A model generated the notes under the pieces. That model saw only the letters and a list, made by a program, of their open reading frames with translations, searched no databases and was not told the origin of the DNA. Positions 51,524 through 61,419 of a stretch of 64,000 nucleotides of DNA are shown here, in pieces (positions within the stretch are counted from its first letter, which is position 1; every line of letters begins with the position of its first letter). The position numbers and the translations under genes are program-made. The DNA is taken from contig OZ037844.1 in the NCBI GenBank assembly GCA_964035575.1, positions 1,054,001-1,118,000 on the forward strand, in the 5' to 3' direction. Source of the stretch: Rhynchopus sp. YZ270_cl-10. Its lineage: Eukaryota > Euglenozoa > Diplonemea > Diplonemida > Diplonemidae.

Positions 51524-52917
51524 AGGAGGCGTGCGTTCCCGAGAGGGGACCCTGGTGGGTTTGTTGCCCCGTTGACCAGCAGACGAGACAACGTCTGGCG
51601 TGTAACCTCCTAGTCGGCGCATCACCCGGGCTGCTCCACGGAGACAGTGGGTGGTGCGTGGTACGGGGACGACAGTCCTCACCTAGCATCCGGAATTCCA
51701 GGTATGTCAACACACACTAGCAAAGGACACACAGGGGTGGCTGAGAGGTTGGTGTTTGGTAGTTGCCAATGGCGGCTTGCTGACGGGGACCTGGACCATC
51801 TCACTGGGTGACTGCTGTATCTGCATTGTGTGGTTTTTACTGCACGCTTGTGGCTGCTGTCAGGGCTATCTACGATGGGTGAGGCGCTTCTTCCGAACGT
51901 CTGCAGCGGCTGCGTTGGCCTTCGGGACTTCACGGATGCTGTCGGTACGCTCAGGAGATGTCGTCCTCCCTGGACCTTGGCTGGGTGTCTGCAGTGACGC
52001 ACCGGGTGCGTCCACTGTTTGAATCCACAGGGGTGATCCACAGCCACAGAACTGGTCCGTCCAGGTCAGGGTGTGCCTCCCATGTAAAAGCCCCCATCAA
52101 AGACTTCTGTAGCCACTCCTGTCCGCGTTGGAGTCTGGGTGACCGTTGCAACGGCCTCTAGGGAGAGAGAGGCCGGTGTAGTCAGGGACTACCCACATGG
52201 TGAGCACACTCGACGACTGCAAGCAACTGCACCGCTATTTGCTGCGGTGGTGCCTTTGTGAGCAGCACTCGTTCGATGTTGTGGCTCACATGTAACAGAC
52301 TCCGACACTAGTGAGTGGTGACATAACCGCGACGGTTGGGATGTGAACAGGCTAGGCTGGTGAATCTGTTAGGGAGTTGTGTCGGATGCATACTTGTGGG
52401 GAGTCACTCCCCTGCAGACAGGCGTGACCAACTTGCCGAGCAGAGGTCAGGTCGAGTAATCGGCTGGCTAACGGTCAAAGATCGCATTGGGTCGGCAGAT
52501 TCATGCGGTTCAGACCGTCGGTTCCACCTCCGGGCGACTGGAGTGGTCAGCGCGAGCTGGCTGTGTCCCACCAGTGCGTGAAACCACAAACTGGGACGCA
52601 TGGGATCGCTACAGACTGGGTCACCAGCCGGTCCTCTCAAGCAGAGGGCTCAATGTACAGTCGGGCCACAGTGAGTTACACACCCCGCGGACTTCGGAAG
52701 TTTCTGTGATACGGAAGAAGCCAACGGGTGGTAGTGAGCTGTGCTCTCGGTGGAAGGGCGTGTCTGAAAAGGACACAACCAGGAGACCGAGGGGCTGCTG
52801 GTCGGAAACACCCCAGGTATGTGTAAAAAGGGTGTAGGACGGCTAGCAGCGGAAAGGTCCTCAGCCTGACCTGCGCCTCCCCACTTCTTCTTCAGGGGAG
52901 GAGGGCAAAGGGGACAA
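51523..52917 (+). other. 5' untranslated part of the LINE
   Basis: This GC-rich leader begins with a run of potential stems: GTTCCCGAGAGGGGAC (a GAGA-loop hairpin), CAGACG-AGACAA-CGTCTG, and a GGAGG at the very start that can pair with CCTCC near 51607. R2 elements often start with an HDV-like self-cleaving ribozyme; I cannot confirm that fold here. All frames are closed repeatedly, so it is non-coding. Confidence 0.5.
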
Positions 52918-55900
52918 GTGAGAAATGAACCCCTTGGAGTCCTGGGAGGGGCCCCAGTATCACCCCGGCTGCGCAGTGAAGGGGAGGGAGGGGAAGGTGA
53001 CGGAGGCAGCAGCAGCAACCACAACGAGGGCAATTGTAGCAGCAACCGTAGCAGCAACAGCAACAGCAGCTACAGACGCGGCAACAGTTCTGGTGATCCT
53101 AGTTGGGGTGGTGGGGGCTGCGGGAAGGGGCCCAGGGGATGGGTAAGCAGGGCAGGAACGTCGGCTCAACCCCTGATACTGTGGCGGCACTCCCAAGGGC
53201 TGGTGGCCATGATGGACGAGATCCTGCAGTGGTTCCCCGTCACACAGACAATGTTACCGTCATACGAGCAGGTGGCCAGGTGGACCACAATTGTGGGGGC
53301 TATGTGGGTCTACGCGCTGGTCATGGCTGTGATGGTGTCAGGGCTGCTCTTCCCACCGAGGCGGCCCAGACGGTACCGCAGGCACTGGAGGAGACGCAGC
53401 CGGCGCTTCTTTCTCATTTACAAGAGGAGTGCTGAGAGGTGGCAGAGCCGTAAGCAGGGGACAGTCCGAATGGAGCCAGGGGCGATGCGTGGGGGGGCAG
53501 ATGACGGCAATGTACTGGGCAAGGCGGAGGTCGATGCGCTGCTAGAACGCAATGGAGGGAAGCGCATCGCCAACGACATGCAAGGGAACTGCATGTACGT
53601 CTCCCTCATGGGCAAGATGGGCAGTTACCTGGACGTAGCCAACGAACGCAAAGAGCTGGCCAGGAGTGCGTTGACGACCGAGAAGAAGCGCGGCCTCAGA
53701 AGACACTTCGACACGGAGGCTGAATTCTCCACGTGGGTGGCAGGGGTGGAAGGAGACGCTTGGGGTGACCTGCTGACGCTACACCACATAGCCATGACAT
53801 GGTCGTTGACGATCCTGGTTGTGCAGCCGGGGGCGTGCCCCATGGTGGTGGTGAACAGGGAACGCCAGTCGAAGAAGAAGACACAAAAGAAGAAGCCACG
53901 GGAGGTGAGGGTGATATCGCTGATTGGGGAACACTACGAGCAGGTGCAGATGGACCCGGCACAGGCTTCCGCACTAGCCAATGCCGCCCCCATTGCAGAG
54001 CTCATCCCATCCCGGCTGGCGGTGTCTCCGATTCCCGGCATGACGAAGGACGCGACTTCTCCACTGGAAGGGGACTCCCCCCTCCTCTACTGCCCAGTAC
54101 CGTGTTGCCAGGGAAGCCGGTTCCACCGGGACATCCCCTTATCCGGTCCAGGGCTACGCGCACATATCGCTGGCCACCTAGCAGAGGGAGACCACATTCC
54201 GCACGACACTCTGCGGAAGTTCGGCCTGGGTCAATGTGGTGTGTGTGACGGCATCCGAGCAGCGAAGAACGAGACGTGCCTGCAATGCTCGAGGCTGGTA
54301 CAGGCGGTGCCACGCCCGTCACCCACCATCCGCACACCGGCGCAGGAAGTGGACGACCGCGACATGCCGGACTGGTATGAGATCGCGGCAGCACCCATCC
54401 CGACCCACGACACCGTGCCCAAAGCGATTGACCGGGCGGCGGCGGTGGAGTTCGCGAAGGTGTTGGAAGACGTAGCTGGCTGCAACGACGAGAACAGCTG
54501 GAAGAGGCTTTGCATGTTCGCAAAACTCGTGTTGTCCAGAAAACGGGGAGGTGCGAACATCAGCAAGAAGGTGGTGGCACAGCGGGAGGCGGAGGTGACG
54601 GAGTGGTCGCAGGGGGAAATTGCGGCGATGTGGTCTGCAGCGACTCGATCTCTTCCTGGGCGTGGGCCGGGCAAGGAGCGGAAGGAGCCGACGAAGGAGG
54701 AGAGGGAGAAAGCGTGTGTCACTGAAGTCCGGAACGGTAGGCTCGCAGCAGGGATGAGTCGTCTCCACAAAGGCGGTACTGCGCCCGTTACGATAGAGAC
54801 GACAGCGAAGCTGAGGGCGAAGCACCCGGAGGAGGCCCCACAGGTGGCAAACACCACTGCGCACGTTGCCCTCGAACCCCTGAAGCCCATCGACGCCCTG
54901 AAGGCCATCAAGAGCATGTCGAAGGGATCATCACCAGGCCCATTCGGTCTCAGGGGCGACCATTTGAAGGAATGGATGGTCAAACACCCTGACCTCAACC
55001 TCCTCCCCCTCATGACGCTAGTCCTGGACCTATTGCGAAGAGGCCAGGCCCCACCTGAGGCAGCAGAATTTCTTGCCGGAGCCACGCTCGTCGCCCTGAA
55101 GAAAGGTGAAACGGATGTCCGCCCCATATCTGCAGGCAACACACTTCGTCGGGTGGTGAGCAAGATTGAAGTGGGATCAGTCCGGACGCAGGCGCGGGAC
55201 AAGCTTCTCCCTGGTCGCCAAGTAGGGGTGGCGGTGGATGGTGGACTGGAGGCTGCTACAATGGTGGTGGCGGATTACGTGAAACGCAACCTAGGGAAGA
55301 ACAAGGTGATAGTCCTCGTGGACTATGAAAACGCTTTCAACAGCATCCACCGGTCCACCTTCCTCGCGGCTACTCGAAAGTACCTCCCCACCATCTCCCC
55401 ATGGATCGAGTGGTGTTACGGCAGGCCGACTTCCCTCCTGCACGGCGACGACCTCATCCAGTCGCAACGAGGGGCACAGCAGGGTGACCCGGCAGGACCG
55501 CTTCTTTTCTCCCTAGGGATCAAGGAACTGACGGAGGAGGTGAAGGCGATGCCGGGGATTGATGCCAGCTTGTGGTACCTGGACGACGGGACCATCATGG
55601 GCCCACCCGAAGCAGTGGGACGGGCGTTGAAGCTGGTGCAGGAGCGGAGCCTGGCGATGGGTCTGCGGGTGAAGCTGGCGAAATGCGAGGTGATTGCGCT
55701 AGGACAGCAGACGCCACGTGACCTAGCACAGGCGGGCTTGCCAGTGTGTGCCCATGGATACCCGGACGACGGTGCGTGCGCAGCATGTGAGGGCAAGGCC
55801 ATGAAGGTGCAGTACGGTGGGTTCGCGTTCTTGGGGGCGCCTATCGGTGACGACGAGTTTTGCGAGTCCTACATGGACAAGCAGGTGAAGGAGTTCGCTG

Positions 55901-58785
55901 AGCAGCTCCGCCTCCTCAAGGACCTCAAGGACGTACAGGTCGGGTTGACGCTTCTTCGCCAGTGTGAAGGCTTCGCGAGGATGGTGTTTTACATGCGTGC
56001 TATCGGACATGCGTGTACTCATCAGTACCTCAAGGAGTACGACAAGGAGGTCGACGCTGCGCTCGCCTCGTTGATGGGTGACACGGAAGGGCTTCTCCCA
56101 GAGATGGCACGTCGTCAGGCAGCACTTCCCTGCAGAGCTGGAGGCATGGGAGTCCGTCGCATCCGTGACCACTGGACGGCCGCGGCGATGGGGTCGCGGA
56201 GCGGGCTACATGAGTTGTGTAAGGTGCTAGACCCGGAGTTCCAATGGGATGCGGAAGGGTGGAAAGAGACTGCGACGGAGCACAACCGACATGTAGCAGA
56301 AGCAGACAAAGTAGACCCTCTGGTGAGACCAGCCACCCCTGTGCGACAAAGGGAGCTATCGGCAGGAATCCTCGAAGAACAGCTGCGGCGACTGTACCTG
56401 GAGGGTGATGCGGCTGATCGGGCACGGATGAACTCCCTCTCCCTTCCGCATGCAGGCGCGTGGCTCATGGCGCCCCCAACGTGGGAACATCACATCCCCC
56501 CGGAGCAGTTCCAGGCGGTCTGCAGGATCCGCATGCACCTACCTCTCTTCGCAGACGGGGTCCAGTGCAGGCAGTGTGGGCAGGCCATGGACGCGAGAGG
56601 CGACCACATTTTCGCCTGCAAGATGGGAGGACACCGCATTCTGAGGCACAACGCAGTACGCGACTTCGTCTACTCCGTTGCGAACGAAGCAGGTCTAGGC
56701 CCCACTCTCGAACCCCAACACCTGGTACTGGGGAACAAGAAGCCAGCAGACCTCTTCCTGTCCACGGGGGTGGGCGAGTCGCGGGGGCGGGCCATTGACG
56801 TGACAGTGTGGACCCCGACGTGCAAGTCGATGGTGCAGGGTGCTGCGGTGGCCAAGGGGTACACGGCAACGAAGGCGGAGGCGGCGAAGAGGGGGAAGCA
56901 CCAGGCCGCCTGCATTGCTGCACGGATCACCTTCACTCCATTCGCGTTGGAGACGACGGGAGGGTTCGGGCCTGCGGCATCCACAATCTGGACGCAAATG
57001 CTACGCTTCGCAGCCGACAGGAAGCTGGGCAGCAAGCAGGAGATGTCGCGTCGTTGGGCGTGGGGGATGGGCACTACGCTGCAGCGGATGATTGGCAAGT
57101 CAGCGATGGACAGAGGGTGTCTGCGCGGGGACACAGCAGGCGCGCTCAGGGAGAGGATAGAGGTGGACGTCGCGCCGTTGCCAGGTGAGGACGAACACTT
57201 CCGACTTCCTCCCGACCACCTGCCTCCCATAGATTATGCACCAGACGACGGTCTATTCGATATCGACGTGTCCGCACTGAACCCCGAAGAGCCTGCGGAG
57301 CACCCTGACCCTCCACCTTGCCCTAACCCGGCGGATGGGAGCGCAACTCGACCACAGACGTTCCACGAAGAACTTTGGAACACCCTCGGGATGACAGTCC
57401 CAACGGTAACAGTGCCGTTCACTGTCGGGGACTGCGCCTTTGATGCAGTCAGGTGGCTGCTACGGGAGTGGAGGGACATCTCCTCTGGGGACCTGCGGAA
57501 GCTTGCAGTGACGAGGGTCAAGCAGGACAGGGACCTGGCGAACTCGGCGGAACCGACTTTCGGGTCGTGGGTGCGCTGGATGAGCGTGGAGGGGAGTCCG
57601 GACACTCGTTCGTGGGCGGACGTGACGGCGTTGGCTGGTCTCTCCCGTGCATTACAGATAGTTGTGGCGGTGGTGCGGGCGGACAGCAAGACGACATTCC
57701 TGAGACCGGCGGCAGCCCCACGAGGTGCGATAGCCCTGCTACACGAAGGACCGGTGGGCGCCGGGCACTACTCCCCTCTAGTGGTAGGTGCAGTGGCGAG
57801 GGGGATGATGATGAAGATGGAGCCACAAATCCCCCCTGTGGAGATGCAGTGCATGAACACCGGAACGCTGTCGTACATGGGTGACAGGCAGGATAGAGAC
57901 GGAGAGATGGTGACGTGCGAGGGCTGCGCTGCGGTATTCGAGGACAGCATTGCACATTGGTTCTGTTCGGCGTGCCCACTCAAGTGGTGTACTAATGAGG
58001 CCTGCGCAGGGGAGGGCGCTAAATGTGCAGCACGCAGGCGCAGAGCCACCACCACTCCTTCTACATCGACCACCAGCCAGGGAGGTAGCTTTTACAACAA
58101 CAGCAACCCAGCACCCCCACTGGCCGAGGTAGAGATTAAGGAAGAGGAGTTGGATGAGGCCTTCGAGTCCAGCCGCATGGAGATGGAAAGGCGCAGCAAC
58201 AGCAACAGCAACAGCAACAACAACAACAACAGCAACAACAACAACGACACCAACACTGACAACAACGACGACGACGTTGCCGACACCAACCACGACACTA
58301 ACATGACCGAGAACGCCGCACCGACAATGACCGCAATGAGGACCAGCTTTCAACAACAAAAGCCATCAGCTATCCTGTGCGAATTAAAGGAGGGGTCGGC
58401 CAAAAAGGGTGCATGGAAGGAAGCATCCGCCAGGAAGAGGAGGGAACAGGCGGAGCAGCGCGTCGCCGAAAAACGCGCAGAGAAGGCTGCGGCCAAAAGG
58501 CGAGCACCCACCGCCCACCCAGCAGGATCTGACGCCCCTGTGGAGGTAGCTTCCTGTGCGAGGTATGGAGAGACTGTGCCCGCCAGTGTAGATGAGTGGC
58601 GGAGGCACTTCTACCCCGAGCGTGGGCAGAAGCAGGGCAGCACCCCCCTGAGTCCGGAGAGAGCGCTGCAGGACCTGCAGGAGTGGTGGGAGGAGAGGCA
58701 GGTGAGCGGTGACGGGAGACGGGAGAAGAGAGAGACGGAGCGGTTCCGGAACGCCAAGGAGCTGCTCCGTAGGATGGCTGCTTAG
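52918..58785 (+). CDS. LINE polyprotein: OTU protease, zinc fingers, reverse transcriptase, endonuclease, second OTU, zinc domain
   Basis: The frame has up to 1955 codons. It is open from a GTG at 52918; the first ATG is at 53209 (residue 98). In order: a Ser/Asn/Gly-rich start; a hydrophobic span at 128-145 followed by an Arg-rich stretch; OTU-like domain 1 (about 200-345; NDMQGNCMYVSL with Cys225, and GEHYEQV with His339); a C2H2-like finger (Cys392, Cys396, His416, His420) and a C4 finger (Cys440-Cys457); RT (about 650-1000; VDYENAF 801-807, GAQQGDPAGPLLF 852-864, YLDD 887-890); CCHC (Cys1217, Cys1220, His1230, Cys1234) with KPADLF and AIDVTV of the restriction-like nuclease; OTU-like domain 2 (about 1495-1625; VGDCAFDAV with Cys1506, and GHYSPLV with His1617); a Cys-rich zinc module (1667-1703); an Asn-rich spacer and basic helical tail. 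Family knowledge says the RT and nuclease drive target-primed insertion; OTU roles are unknown. Confidence 0.92.
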   Translation: MRNEPLGVLGGAPVSPRLRSEGEGGEGDGGSSSNHNEGNCSSNRSSNSNSSYRRGNSSGDPSWGGGGCGKGPRGWVSRAGTSAQPLILWRHSQGLVAMMDEILQWFPVTQTMLPSYEQVARWTTIVGAMWVYALVMAVMVSGLLFPPRRPRRYRRHWRRRSRRFFLIYKRSAERWQSRKQGTVRMEPGAMRGGADDGNVLGKAEVDALLERNGGKRIANDMQGNCMYVSLMGKMGSYLDVANERKELARSALTTEKKRGLRRHFDTEAEFSTWVAGVEGDAWGDLLTLHHIAMTWSLTILVVQPGACPMVVVNRERQSKKKTQKKKPREVRVISLIGEHYEQVQMDPAQASALANAAPIAELIPSRLAVSPIPGMTKDATSPLEGDSPLLYCPVPCCQGSRFHRDIPLSGPGLRAHIAGHLAEGDHIPHDTLRKFGLGQCGVCDGIRAAKNETCLQCSRLVQAVPRPSPTIRTPAQEVDDRDMPDWYEIAAAPIPTHDTVPKAIDRAAAVEFAKVLEDVAGCNDENSWKRLCMFAKLVLSRKRGGANISKKVVAQREAEVTEWSQGEIAAMWSAATRSLPGRGPGKERKEPTKEEREKACVTEVRNGRLAAGMSRLHKGGTAPVTIETTAKLRAKHPEEAPQVANTTAHVALEPLKPIDALKAIKSMSKGSSPGPFGLRGDHLKEWMVKHPDLNLLPLMTLVLDLLRRGQAPPEAAEFLAGATLVALKKGETDVRPISAGNTLRRVVSKIEVGSVRTQARDKLLPGRQVGVAVDGGLEAATMVVADYVKRNLGKNKVIVLVDYENAFNSIHRSTFLAATRKYLPTISPWIEWCYGRPTSLLHGDDLIQSQRGAQQGDPAGPLLFSLGIKELTEEVKAMPGIDASLWYLDDGTIMGPPEAVGRALKLVQERSLAMGLRVKLAKCEVIALGQQTPRDLAQAGLPVCAHGYPDDGACAACEGKAMKVQYGGFAFLGAPIGDDEFCESYMDKQVKEFAEQLRLLKDLKDVQVGLTLLRQCEGFARMVFYMRAIGHACTHQYLKEYDKEVDAALASLMGDTEGLLPEMARRQAALPCRAGGMGVRRIRDHWTAAAMGSRSGLHELCKVLDPEFQWDAEGWKETATEHNRHVAEADKVDPLVRPATPVRQRELSAGILEEQLRRLYLEGDAADRARMNSLSLPHAGAWLMAPPTWEHHIPPEQFQAVCRIRMHLPLFADGVQCRQCGQAMDARGDHIFACKMGGHRILRHNAVRDFVYSVANEAGLGPTLEPQHLVLGNKKPADLFLSTGVGESRGRAIDVTVWTPTCKSMVQGAAVAKGYTATKAEAAKRGKHQAACIAARITFTPFALETTGGFGPAASTIWTQMLRFAADRKLGSKQEMSRRWAWGMGTTLQRMIGKSAMDRGCLRGDTAGALRERIEVDVAPLPGEDEHFRLPPDHLPPIDYAPDDGLFDIDVSALNPEEPAEHPDPPPCPNPADGSATRPQTFHEELWNTLGMTVPTVTVPFTVGDCAFDAVRWLLREWRDISSGDLRKLAVTRVKQDRDLANSAEPTFGSWVRWMSVEGSPDTRSWADVTALAGLSRALQIVVAVVRADSKTTFLRPAAAPRGAIALLHEGPVGAGHYSPLVVGAVARGMMMKMEPQIPPVEMQCMNTGTLSYMGDRQDRDGEMVTCEGCAAVFEDSIAHWFCSACPLKWCTNEACAGEGAKCAARRRRATTTPSTSTTSQGGSFYNNSNPAPPLAEVEIKEEELDEAFESSRMEMERRSNSNSNSNNNNNSNNNNDTNTDNNDDDVADTNHDTNMTENAAPTMTAMRTSFQQQKPSAILCELKEGSAKKGAWKEASARKRREQAEQRVAEKRAEKAAAKRRAPTAHPAGSDAPVEVASCARYGETVPASVDEWRRHFYPERGQKQGSTPLSPERALQDLQEWWEERQVSGDGRREKRETERFRNAKELLRRMAA
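58190..58290 (+). repeat. CAACAG/AAC microsatellite encoding the Asn-rich linker
   Basis: Repeats of AACAGC, AACAAC and GACAAC encode a Ser/Asn/Asp-rich stretch after the zinc module of the LINE protein. Length variation here would change only the linker. Confidence 0.8.
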
Positions 58786-59525
58786 GAGGAAAGCGGCCAG
58801 CATTAGATTCGTTTTTAGACCCCCCCCCCCCCCCCCTTTTCTTTTGTGTGTAGCAACACTCGTTTCTTCCCTTTTCTTTTCCCCCACCCCTCTTCTTTAG
58901 AGACCTGTTTGTCTAGATTTTTGCTGAACTGCATCTAGTCCTCGCTCAGAATGGCCGTGAGTGACGCAAGGACTCGTGAGTAAGATGATGTGTTTGGTAA
59001 TCTGTGAATTCCCTTTCCCCTCCCCCCCCCCCCCCCCAGCCCCTCCCATACGAGTTCCATGAGTGACCGCTAATGGCGTTAATTACCCTATCAAAAAAGA
59101 CTACAAGGACAAAAAGAACAAAAAGGACGCTTGTTGTGACAAGAACGGAACTTCGTATTGTAAAAAGAAAACATCCCCCCCCCCCCCTCCAGAACCAGCT
59201 GGGTACCAAACTGGAACGCTAAGTAAAACCACACTGACTGGACAGTCTGTCTTCTCCCCTGCCTCTCCCATGTTAATACTCCATTTTTCCTCAATTGTCA
59301 ATGGTGCTGACTGTGCTGATGACAATAACAATCCATCTCTAGTTTTGTTCACTTTTGTGCCTCGTTCTAACTAACCGGCACTGTACAGATTGTAAGACAT
59401 CTGGCCCTCGCTTCGCTCGGACCAAGTGCTTTTCATGTGCATAGTAAACGTACCCCCCTCGCCCTGTCCAGTTTGATGTGGAAAAAAAAAAAGTCGAAAA
59501 AAAAAAAAAAAAAAAAAAAAAAAAA
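58786..59525 (+). other. 3' untranslated part and poly-A of the LINE
   Basis: It has poly-C tracts near 58820 (about 17 C), 59025 and 59177, then AT-rich DNA to a terminal A-run broken once by GTCG. The real 3' end could lie before the poly-A. No further coding region is seen. Confidence 0.5.
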
Positions 59526-59744
59526 CGTAACTAATAGCTGGCACGTAAATAGTGCCAGGTTCACAGTTAATTAAATACACAGAAACACTACTTCGAGTGT
59601 GGTTACACCGACCCCTGCAAATTCCCCGCGTACATGGAGGTGAGGGAGGGTGTGTGTGAGATAAAAACATCACCCAGTGTTGTTCATGTTCATAATGTAT
59701 TTGCGTACCTAGTGGAAAAAAATCGCTGTCAAAAAAAGTTACCT

Positions 59745-59890
59745 TCTTGTGTACCCTCTTTTACGAACAGTGTCGTATGGAGATTTGTGGGGTTGTGAAG
59801 ACCAGATCATACCTTCGTAAGAAGGTCTGGAGCTTTGGTAACAACAGACAGGGTGGACTCTAACCATGCAGGCGTATATCCATTTCGAGA
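59745..59890. repeat. SINE-like dispersed repeat, diverged copy
   Basis: Words TACGAACAGTGT, GGGTGGACTCTAACCATGC and ATCCATTTCGAG are shared with copies at 3026, 7887 and 10670, but the middle has an unrelated segment with GACCAGATCATACCTTCG and its inverted form. Confidence 0.45.
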
Positions 59891-60168
59891 AAAAGCAAAG
59901 ACATAAAAAGCGTGGGGCCAGTGGAAACAGGTGGTGTGGAAGTCTCCCTCCTGAGGGTGGTGGTGGGAATCTGTCTGCCTTGACACGAGTAAGTGAGGGA
60001 GGGGGTCTGCAAGATACAAACATCGTTTAGTCTTTTTCATGTTCAGAATGTATTTGTGTACCTGGTGGGAAAATCGCTCACTCACCCCAACGGGGTGTTG
60101 TGTTGGGGGTGTCTGCCTGCTCAAGGAGAACTTGCACTGCAGACGACTGCTTACAAAAGTTGTGAATA

Positions 60169-60274
60169 CAGTGGTTAAAGAAAGTTTACGCCTCAACTAA
60201 TGGCGGAATTGAAATCGATGGCGGAAATTACTTTAGGCGGAACTTTTCTTAGACGGAACTTTCTTTAACCACTG
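60169..60274. mobile_element. 106-bp TIR element with CAGTGG ends
   Basis: CAGTGGTTAAAGAAAGTT at the left and its exact complement at the right bound an interior of repeated GGCGGAA words. CAG/CTG termini suggest a hAT-type MITE, but no 8-bp duplication is visible. Its right end touches the left end of the next element. Confidence 0.7.
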
Positions 60275-60409
60275 TTGGTGTGGCTGAAGGGGTCTGATTT
60301 GCACTTTTCCGCACTTTTTCCGCACTTGTTCGCACTTTTAGCATGTAGGCTTGCTGACTGTCTTTGCCAAATACACAGTCACGCAGGTACACAGTACCTA
60401 CAGTACCTA

Positions 60410-61419
60410 AAGGGGGGGTGGACCTATTATCCGGGTAGACCTATTATCCCTAGGATAATAGGTCCCCCTGTTTTGGAGTTAAATTTTAACTTTTTAACTT
60501 TTGGGATGGTAAAAAAAATTTTATTAAAAATTTGGGGTGGGATTCTGGCGTTCGGCCAGTTTGCGTGCTCGCTTTCATGCCGGTTTTGCCAGCGCAGGCT
60601 GCAGCAAGGCCATCTTCCTTCCTGGCGTTGCAGCTGGGGCAGAGGGTCTGAGGATGATGGTGGGGCTGGTTGGGCAGGTTGGGCTGCTTGTACTTCTGCT
60701 GCTGGGGCATCTATCTCCATCACCTCAGAGTCCACAGGGCTGTCTGGCTGCTCCACCTCCAAGACCTCTTCCTTCACCTGCAGCAGCTCCTCCTTCACCT
60801 CCCCTTTGCGCACCTTTGCCTTGTGCGTTGAACATCGCGTCCAGGCGCTTTTTTCCCTTAGGGAGGGCTTTTGGTGGCTTTGCTGCCAAAAGCTCGCATC
60901 GTCGTCCTCAGTCTCGTCGTCTTCAATCACCATCACGGCCTCCCTGTGAGCTTCCAGAGGTTCCGCAACACGTTAGCTAGCGCCGCAGGCGCACGGTGCG
61001 CTACTTTTTCTTTCGCCATGCTGCATTCCCCCATTCCGGTTAAATTGAAGAAAATTGTCCCCTACGAGTAGAATTCTGTGGGGGGGTAGGTGAGAGGCGG
61101 GTCGGAGCCCCCGCCCCTCACCTACCCCCACCCCAGCCCCAATCCAAAACCCAAATTACCTCCGTATGGACACGTATGGATTCTACCTTTTCAAAAATAA
61201 TTCACGTATGGATTTCCATACGTTCCACACGTGGAGCGTATCTCTGGTTTACAGGATTGTGCATGTTTAAGGGTAAAAAGGGGGGGAAAGAGTGACCGGG
61301 ATAGCAGCGGGATAACAGCGGGATAGCAGCGGGATAATAACAATTTTTAATCGACTTAAAATTTGGTCTGAAAGCGAAAATCTGAAATTTTAGGGTGGAT
61401 AATAGGTCCACCGTCCCTT
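60410..61419. mobile_element. TA-flanked TIR element, 1010 bp (copy A2)
   Basis: It is the near-identical partner of A1 (38998-40006), with TA outside both ends (60408-60409, 61420-61421). The target was a local repeat: CAGTACC-TA on the left and CAGTACAC on the right join to a plausible empty site with one TA. It differs from A1 at about five positions, including one extra G in a G-run near 61081. Confidence 0.93.
60427..60936 (-). CDS. Hypothetical 169-residue protein of TIR element A2
   Basis: The frame is identical to that in A1: acidic N-terminus, Lys/Glu helix, Pro/Ala/Gln-rich middle, and a C-terminus read from the terminal repeat. Identity is expected from the young age of both copies and is not by itself evidence for selection. 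Confidence 0.35.
   Translation of the reverse strand: MMVIEDDETEDDDASFWQQSHQKPSLREKSAWTRCSTHKAKVRKGEVKEELLQVKEEVLEVEQPDSPVDSEVMEIDAPAAEVQAAQPAQPAPPSSSDPLPQLQRQEGRWPCCSLRWQNRHESEHANWPNARIPPQIFNKIFFTIPKVKKLKFNSKTGGPIILGIIGLPG

Larger units (their letters stand above)
51523..59525 (+). mobile_element. GC-rich non-LTR retrotransposon with restriction-like endonuclease and two OTU domains
   Basis: The unit is markedly GC-rich against AT-rich flanks. It starts just after a 43-bp poly-A (51480-51522) and ends in a 29-bp poly-A (59497-59525). A 1.4-kb 5' untranslated part leads to one very long ORF (52918-58785), then a 0.7-kb 3' part with several long poly-C tracts. RT plus a CCHC-PD-D endonuclease after the RT place it in the R2/NeSL/CRE-type branch of LINEs with a site-specific-type nuclease. 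The ends are inferred from composition and poly-A; a target duplication is not evident. It appears whole, with an intact ORF, so it may be young. Confidence 0.85.

Noticed and set aside
52487-52837. 116-codon frame in the LINE leader as a possible ORF1
   Set aside because: There is no zinc-knuckle, coiled-coil or RRM signature, and all leader frames are broken; GC-rich composition explains it.
54231-55202. Minus-strand frame of 323 codons within the LINE
   Set aside because: It lies opposite the finger and early RT region; high GC keeps antisense frames open. No domain was recognised and the sense strand is clearly coding.
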